In this document: one piece after another, positions 33,831 through 38,168 of the stretch
Layout of the letters: the number at the start of each line of letters is the position of its first letter
Position numbering within the stretch: the first letter of the stretch is position 1
Assembly (NCBI GenBank): GCA_013298625.1
Contig: JAAFIF010000069.1
Span: 1 to 38,168 of the forward strand
DNA length: 38,168 bases
From: Myxococcales bacterium
GTDB taxonomy: Bacteria; Myxococcota_A; Polyangia; Polyangiales; Ga0077539
Reading direction: 5' to 3'
Program-made: the position numbers and the translations under genes
Notes under the pieces: model-generated
Database searches by the model: none
Told to the model about the DNA's origin: nothing
What the model saw: only the letters and a program-made list of their open reading frames with translations

Positions 33831-34124
33831 GCTCAACCTCGTAACAGAGGAAATGGGAGGAGAGAGTTGAAGACACACCGACCCGCCACCGGGCCAGCGC
33901 CCTTCGATGTGTACCATTGCCGTGAGAGTGTAGCGAGCGGTCTGCAACGGTCGCGACGATCGTCGGGCCCTTGGAGGCGGCGCGGGCGCACGGCGCGCCA
34001 CCGCGGATTCGCACGTCACGCGCTCTTCGCGGAAATCGTGCGGAATTTGGTGGTTGGACGCGGCGCGGCGCCGTGGGCTATGGTCCGCGCGATTTACCCC
34101 CAAAGCCCTGATTGAGGAGATGAC
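33831..34124. other. Divergent intergenic region before the radical-SAM gene
   Basis: This 294-base spacer lies between the minus-strand lipoprotein gene and the plus-strand radical-SAM gene. TTGGAC (34054-34059) is followed after 19 bases by TATGGT, a poor promoter match. The strong GAGGAG before 34125 is the ribosome-binding site. I see no small peptide gene that could be a RiPP precursor. Confidence 0.5.
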
Positions 34125-35339
34125 ATGGAGCGCAGCGCGGTCCCGTTGAATGCAGTGTTGAAGATCGCTGGAAAGATCCTGGAGCGAAAGGACTTCACCA
34201 AGTCCATGGTGGCGCTCCAGGCCGAGAAGCAGTTCTTCAACGTCCTCTACCCGAACCATCACATCGGCCGCGCGAACAAGATTCGCCAGCTCTCGATGCG
34301 CATCACGGACGTGTGCAACCTGCGTTGCCACACGTGCGGCCAGTGGGGAGACAACGGCTATCTGCTCGACCGAGACCTCGGCGACATGATCCGCGGGCAG
34401 ATCTCGCCCGAGCGCTACGTCGAGGTGTTTCGCGAGCTGAAGTCCAACGGACACCAGCCGGTGCTCTACTTCTGGGGCGGCGAGCCGATGCTCTACAAGG
34501 GCCTGCTCGACCTGATCGAAGAGGGCGCGAAGCTCGGCATGCCGCCGACGATCGCGACCAACGGCACCAACGTCGCGAAGTACGCCGAGCGCATGGTGGC
34601 CGCGCCGATGGCGCTCATTCAGGTGAGCGTCGACGGCTCGAACCCCGAGACGCACAACGCCGCGCGCCCTGGGCAGAAGAAGAACCTCGACAACTTCAAA
34701 GAGGTCGTCGCGGGCTGCGAGGCCATCCAAGAAGAGAAGCGCAAGCGCGGCCAGAAGCTCCCGCTGGTGGTCACGCTCACGACGATCAACCGCGAGAACT
34801 ACTTCGACCTCGTGAACATCTACGAGCGCTTCAAGGGCCTCGCGGATATGCACATTTTCTATCTCTCGTGGTGGATCGACGACGAGACGGCGAAGGCGTA
34901 CGGCCAGGACTTCCGCGATCGCTTCGGCGAAGAGATGAAGCTCCCGTTCGGCTGGATCGGCGACTGGAACAAGTTCGACTACAACGTCCTCAGCGAGCAG
35001 CTGAAGGAGCTGAAGAAGCGCGGCGCGCCGATGAGCGCGTCGCCGGTGTACATCATGCCGGACATCGTCGAGCCCGAAGGCCTGGTGTCGTACTACACCA
35101 AGCACAGCGAGCGCTTCGGCTACGACCAGTGCGTGAGCATCTACCAGATCTGCGAGATCGACTCGAACGGCGACGTCTCGCCGTGCCGCGACTACCACGA
35201 CTACGTGGTGGACAACATCCGCGAGAAGTCCCTGCTCGAGATCTGGAACAACGCGCGCTTCCAGCGCTTTCGCCAGAGCATCTCGAAGGACGGCCTGATG
35301 CCCGTGTGCTCGCGTTGCTGCGGGCTCATGGGGTATTGA
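34125..35339 (+). CDS. Radical SAM/SPASM protein of unknown substrate
   Basis: The 404-residue protein carries the radical-SAM cluster motif CNLRCHTC (Cys64, 68, 71), with GGEPMLY at about 127 (the G-G-E SAM-binding motif) and a Gly-rich TNGTN at about 150. The C-terminal SPASM-type domain has Cys336, Cys343, Cys354 and the CSRCC cluster (395, 398, 399), enough to ligate one or two auxiliary [4Fe-4S] clusters. SPASM enzymes modify peptides, proteins or cofactors. No precursor peptide or known maturation partner was found beside it, so the substrate is open. GAGGAG precedes ATG 34125 by five bases. The MDR oxidoreductase follows after 16 bases and the RlmN gene two bases after that, suggesting one operon. 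Confidence 0.9.
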   Translation: MERSAVPLNAVLKIAGKILERKDFTKSMVALQAEKQFFNVLYPNHHIGRANKIRQLSMRITDVCNLRCHTCGQWGDNGYLLDRDLGDMIRGQISPERYVEVFRELKSNGHQPVLYFWGGEPMLYKGLLDLIEEGAKLGMPPTIATNGTNVAKYAERMVAAPMALIQVSVDGSNPETHNAARPGQKKNLDNFKEVVAGCEAIQEEKRKRGQKLPLVVTLTTINRENYFDLVNIYERFKGLADMHIFYLSWWIDDETAKAYGQDFRDRFGEEMKLPFGWIGDWNKFDYNVLSEQLKELKKRGAPMSASPVYIMPDIVEPEGLVSYYTKHSERFGYDQCVSIYQICEIDSNGDVSPCRDYHDYVVDNIREKSLLEIWNNARFQRFRQSISKDGLMPVCSRCCGLMGY

Positions 35340-35355
35340 GCTAGCCTTCGAACTC

Positions 35356-36378
35356 ATGCGTGCAGTCGCGATCGAAGGGGGCTTCGGGCTAGAGAACCTA
35401 CGGGTGGTCGATCGCGGCCCGCCGCCTGCGCTGCGCGCGGGCGAAGTGCTCGTTCGCGTGGGCGCGGTCTCGCTCAACTACCGCGACCTGCTGACGGTGC
35501 GCGGGCTGTACAACCCGAAGCAGAAGCTCCCGTTGATCCCGTGCTCGGACGGCGCGGGCGTGGTGAGCGCGATCGGCGAGGGCGTGACGAAGTGGGCCGT
35601 GGGCGACCGCGTGATGCCCACGTTTGCGCAGGGGTGGCTCGCGGGAGAGCCGACGCGAGAGAAGCTCTCGACCACGCTGGGCGGCCCGCTCGACGGGATG
35701 CTCTGCGAATACAGGGCGCTGCGCGAAGAGGGGCTCGTGCGCGTCCCCGAGCACTTGAGCGTCGAGGCTGCGGCGACCTTGCCGTGCGCGGGGCTGACCG
35801 CGTGGCGCGCGCTCTTCGACCACGGCGGGCTGCTCGCAGGGCAGTGGGTGCTCGTGCAGGGCACCGGGGGCGTGAGCGTGTTCGCGCTGCAGTTAGCCAA
35901 GGCGGCGGGCGCGAAGGTGATCGCGACGACGAGCTCGCACGAGAAGGCCGAGCGCCTGCGCGCGATGGGCGTTGATTGTGTGATCAATTATCGAGAGACG
36001 CCCCAGTGGGCCAAGCCCGCGCGCGAGGCGACCGGCGGCCGCGGCGTGGACGTGATCGTCGAGGTGGGCGGGACCGGGACGCTCAGCGAGAGCCTGCGCG
36101 CGGTGAAGCCGGGCGGGCGCGTGAGCATCATCGGCGTGCTGGCCGGAGGCGTGGGCGAGGTGAGCTTGTTTCCTGTGCTGATGCAGGACGTGCGGCTGCA
36201 GGGCGTGATCGTGGGATCGCGAGAGCACTTCGAGCAGATGTGCCGCGCGATCGACGCGTGGAAGCTCGAGCCGGTGATCGACGAGCGCGTGTTCGAGATG
36301 GACGCCATCGTCGACGCGATGGCGCACATGGCCGCCGGCGCGCACTTCGGAAAAGTGGTCGTAAAGGTGGGAGCCTGA
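35356..36378 (+). CDS. Zinc-independent MDR-family NAD(P)-dependent oxidoreductase
   Basis: The 340-residue protein is a medium-chain dehydrogenase/reductase of the quinone-oxidoreductase/alcohol-dehydrogenase type. The N-terminal GroES-like domain has the conserved LVRVGAVSLNYRDLL and IPCSDGAGVVSAIG segments. The Rossmann domain carries VLVQGTGGVSVFALQLAKAAGAKVIATTSS, with the G-T-G-G-V-S coenzyme loop. The structural-zinc four-Cys lobe of classical zinc alcohol dehydrogenases is absent, and the catalytic-zinc Cys/His set is not evident. Substrate unknown. The RlmN gene begins two bases after the stop. Confidence 0.9.
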   Translation: MRAVAIEGGFGLENLRVVDRGPPPALRAGEVLVRVGAVSLNYRDLLTVRGLYNPKQKLPLIPCSDGAGVVSAIGEGVTKWAVGDRVMPTFAQGWLAGEPTREKLSTTLGGPLDGMLCEYRALREEGLVRVPEHLSVEAAATLPCAGLTAWRALFDHGGLLAGQWVLVQGTGGVSVFALQLAKAAGAKVIATTSSHEKAERLRAMGVDCVINYRETPQWAKPAREATGGRGVDVIVEVGGTGTLSESLRAVKPGGRVSIIGVLAGGVGEVSLFPVLMQDVRLQGVIVGSREHFEQMCRAIDAWKLEPVIDERVFEMDAIVDAMAHMAAGAHFGKVVVKVGA

Positions 36379-36380
36379 CC

Positions 36381-37478
36381 GTGGATTTCACCCCGCGCAC
36401 CGCGGCGCCGGGGCCCAAATTGCAGGGGTTTACGCCCGAGCGATTGCTGGCCTGGGTCGAGTCACAATGGCCCGAGGTCGGGCTCACGCTCGACGAGTCG
36501 CGCAGGATCGTCTCGCACTGCGTTCAGCGCGGCAGCGACGTGGGGATGGGCGTGCGCAACGTGCGCGCGACGGTGCGCGACGCGGTGTTCGACCGCGTGG
36601 GCGTGGGCAAGCTGAAGGTCGTCGAGCGCAAAGCGTCGACCGTCGATCCGTTTGTGAAATACCTCTTCGAGTGCGAAGACGGCGCGCTGATCGAAGCGGT
36701 GCGCATCCCCTTGCACAAGCCCGGTCGCTTCTCGGTGTGCGTGAGCTCTCAAGTGGGCTGCGCGCTCGGCTGTCGCTTCTGCGCGACCGGCACCATGGGG
36801 CTGCAGCGGCACCTGGCCGCGTGGGAGATCGTCGAGCAGGTGCGGCACGTCGCGCGCGAGCTGCGCGAAGAGAAGCTCGGCCGCGTGCACGGCGTGGTGT
36901 TTCAGGGCATGGGCGAGCCGATGCACAACGTCGACAACGTGCTCGACGCGCTCGACGTCCTGTCCAACCCGTGCGGGATCGCCGTCGACGCGCGGGCCGT
37001 GACGATCTGCACCGCGGGGATCGTCCCTGGGATCTTGGCGATGGCGCAGCGCAAGACCCGCGCGCGGCTCGCGATCAGCGTGACCACCGCGCGCAGCGAC
37101 GTGCGTCGGTCGCTGATGCCCATCGAGAAGAAGTACCCGCTGCCAACAGTGCTCGACGCGGCGCGGCAGTTCTACGAGAGCAACGGGCGGCTGGTGATGC
37201 TGTCCTTCGCGCTGCTCGCCGGGGTCAACACCAGCGACGAGGATGCGCGCGCGCTCGCCGAGGCGCTGGGCGTCGGGACCGATCACGCGCTGCCCGTGCG
37301 CTTGTCGCTGGTCGAGCACAACGCGTTCGAAGGGACGAGCTTCACGCGCCCGAGCGACGCGGAGTTCGCGGGGTTCGTGGACGCGCTGGCGAAGCTGGGC
37401 GTCCCGGTGGTGCGGCGCTACTCGGGCGGCGGGGACATCGGCGCGGCGTGCGGGCAGCTCGTGGTCGAGCGCGAATAG
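36381..37478 (+). CDS. rlmN: RlmN/Cfr-family radical-SAM rRNA (adenine-C2/C8) methyltransferase
   Basis: The 365-residue protein has the class A radical-SAM methylase architecture. VCVSSQVGCALGCRFCATGTMG holds CxxxCxxC (Cys127, 131, 134) after the family S-S-Q-V-G-C lead. GVVFQGMGEPMHN carries the GEP motif, followed by ISVTTARSDVRRSLMPI and LVEHNAFEGTSFTRP. The methyl-carrying Cys is in GGGDIGAACGQL (Cys357). RlmN methylates A2503 (C2) of 23S rRNA, and Cfr methylates C8 of the same base. The motifs do not tell them apart, and the default reading is a housekeeping RlmN. GTG 36381 is two bases after the MDR stop with GGGAG upstream. Confidence 0.88.
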   Translation: MDFTPRTAAPGPKLQGFTPERLLAWVESQWPEVGLTLDESRRIVSHCVQRGSDVGMGVRNVRATVRDAVFDRVGVGKLKVVERKASTVDPFVKYLFECEDGALIEAVRIPLHKPGRFSVCVSSQVGCALGCRFCATGTMGLQRHLAAWEIVEQVRHVARELREEKLGRVHGVVFQGMGEPMHNVDNVLDALDVLSNPCGIAVDARAVTICTAGIVPGILAMAQRKTRARLAISVTTARSDVRRSLMPIEKKYPLPTVLDAARQFYESNGRLVMLSFALLAGVNTSDEDARALAEALGVGTDHALPVRLSLVEHNAFEGTSFTRPSDAEFAGFVDALAKLGVPVVRRYSGGGDIGAACGQLVVERE

Positions 37479-37611
37479 CCCTGCGCGCGACGCTCATCGC
37501 GCGAGCGGACCGAGCGAAGCCCCCTGTGCGGCGGCGGTCTGCGGCGCTAAGAACGCGCCCGACGAGCGGCGAACTGTGGTACTCCCGCGGGCCCACTCGG
37601 AGGAGTTGTTG

Positions 37612-38168
37612 ATGAGCACGAAGGTGTACGACGCGATCGTGATCGGTGGTGGTCCTGGCGGCTACGTGGCGGCCATTCGACTCGGGCAGCTCAAGCAGAA
37701 GACGCTGGTCATCGAGAAAGAGACGATGGGTGGCGTGTGCTTGAACTGGGGATGCATCCCCTCGAAGGCGCTGATCGCCGCGGCGAATTTCGTCGAGAAG
37801 GCGAAGCACGCGGACGTGATGGGCATCACCGTCACGGGCGTGAGCGTCGACGCCGCCAAGCTCATGGGCTGGAAGGACGGCATCGTGAAGAAGCTCACCG
37901 GCGGTGTGAGCTCGCTCTGCAAGGGCAACGGCGCTGAGATTCTCAAGGGCGAGGCGAAGTTCGTCAGCAAGGACACCCTCGAGGTGACCAGCGCCGACGG
38001 GACCAAGCAGCTCGTGCAGGCGACCAAGGGCATCATCGTCGCGACGGGCTCGCGGCCGGTGTCGATCCCGGGCTTCGGGTTCGACGGCAAGCAGGTGATC
38101 TCTGCGAAAGAAGCGGTGAGCTTGAACCCGCTGCCCAAGCGCATGGTCGTGATCGGCGGCGGGATCAT
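37612..38168 (+). CDS. lpdA: Dihydrolipoamide dehydrogenase, N-terminal part (runs off the window)
   Basis: The 185 visible codons are the FAD-binding half of a class I pyridine-nucleotide disulfide oxidoreductase. GGGPGG (12-17) is the FAD dinucleotide-binding loop and GGVCLNWGCIPSK contains the redox-active disulfide Cys43-Cys48. ATGSRPVSIPG, the ATG motif, comes next, and the NAD-binding VVIGGGI starts at the window end. The enzyme is E3 of the pyruvate, 2-oxoglutarate and branched-chain dehydrogenase complexes and of glycine cleavage. A strong GGAGGAG (37599-37605) lies six bases before ATG 37612. The 133-base gap upstream separates it from the RlmN gene. Confidence 0.95.
   Translation, partial: MSTKVYDAIVIGGGPGGYVAAIRLGQLKQKTLVIEKETMGGVCLNWGCIPSKALIAAANFVEKAKHADVMGITVTGVSVDAAKLMGWKDGIVKKLTGGVSSLCKGNGAEILKGEAKFVSKDTLEVTSADGTKQLVQATKGIIVATGSRPVSIPGFGFDGKQVISAKEAVSLNPLPKRMVVIGGGI

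Noticed and set aside
33831..34124. RiPP precursor peptide for the SPASM enzyme
   Set aside because: No short open frame with a ribosome-binding site and Cys/Ser/Thr-rich core was found in the spacer before the radical-SAM gene or in the 16-base gap after it.
36381..37478. Cfr-type antibiotic-resistance methyltransferase
   Set aside because: Motifs shared by RlmN and Cfr do not discriminate, and there is no mobile context at the gene. Housekeeping RlmN is the safer call.

Overview
The window is very GC-rich bacterial DNA with dense, mostly leaderless-looking spacing, frequent GTG starts and gene families typical of Myxococcota. These include a GltJ/AgmX-type zinc-ribbon/GYF/TonB-C protein, a MopE-repeat lipoprotein, a soluble eukaryote-like Ser/Thr kinase, a thrombospondin-type-3/OmpA protein and zinc-ribbon-tailed membrane proteins. 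I infer a chromosomal segment of a Polyangiales/Sandaracinus-like myxobacterium; this rests on gene families and base composition, not on any database search.

Layout. Bases 1-720 hold the N-terminus of an IS5-type transposase running off the left edge, a repeat-rich non-coding stretch and a tRNA-Gly(CCC) on the minus strand. Its probable promoter lies inside the first codons of the divergent membrane-protein gene at 721. Bases 1.65-4.8 kb carry clpS-clpA, the N-degron adaptor and unfoldase of ClpAP. Bases 4.9-6.7 kb carry an unknown membrane protein and a convergent PrsW-family protease, separated by a 38-bp tandem repeat/hairpin. Bases 6.7-9.3 kb are the lysC-lysA operon (first and last steps of lysine synthesis). 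Bases 9.4-14.3 kb on the minus strand hold an OmpA/TSP3 protein, a short Ser/Thr kinase and a sodium:solute symporter. Bases 14.5-17.6 kb encode an outer-membrane barrel, a five-heme cytochrome c and an MFS transporter.

Bases 17.65-18.94 kb are gene-free and contain a 114-bp perfect inverted repeat inside a ~470-bp palindromic element, followed by a second copy of the repeat seen at the left end. Then come a winged-helix-like protein and a DUF790 (Bax1-type) nuclease on the minus strand, and the etfB-etfA operon.

Bases 23.4-30.3 kb contain a zinc-ribbon membrane protein and then a tight six-gene run: GltJ/AgmX-like protein, sctS, sctT, hpt, a TPR protein and a Nudix hydrolase. The sctS-sctT pair (type III export-gate subunits) without sctR, sctU or sctV, directly behind a GltJ-like gene, is the most unusual gene arrangement here. 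Bases 30.4-33.8 kb hold a regulator built of two copies of a DNA-binding plus degenerate-receiver module, a small lipoprotein and a MopE-type lipoprotein. Bases 34.1-37.5 kb look like one operon: SPASM radical-SAM enzyme, MDR oxidoreductase and an RlmN-family methyltransferase. The window ends inside a dihydrolipoamide dehydrogenase gene.
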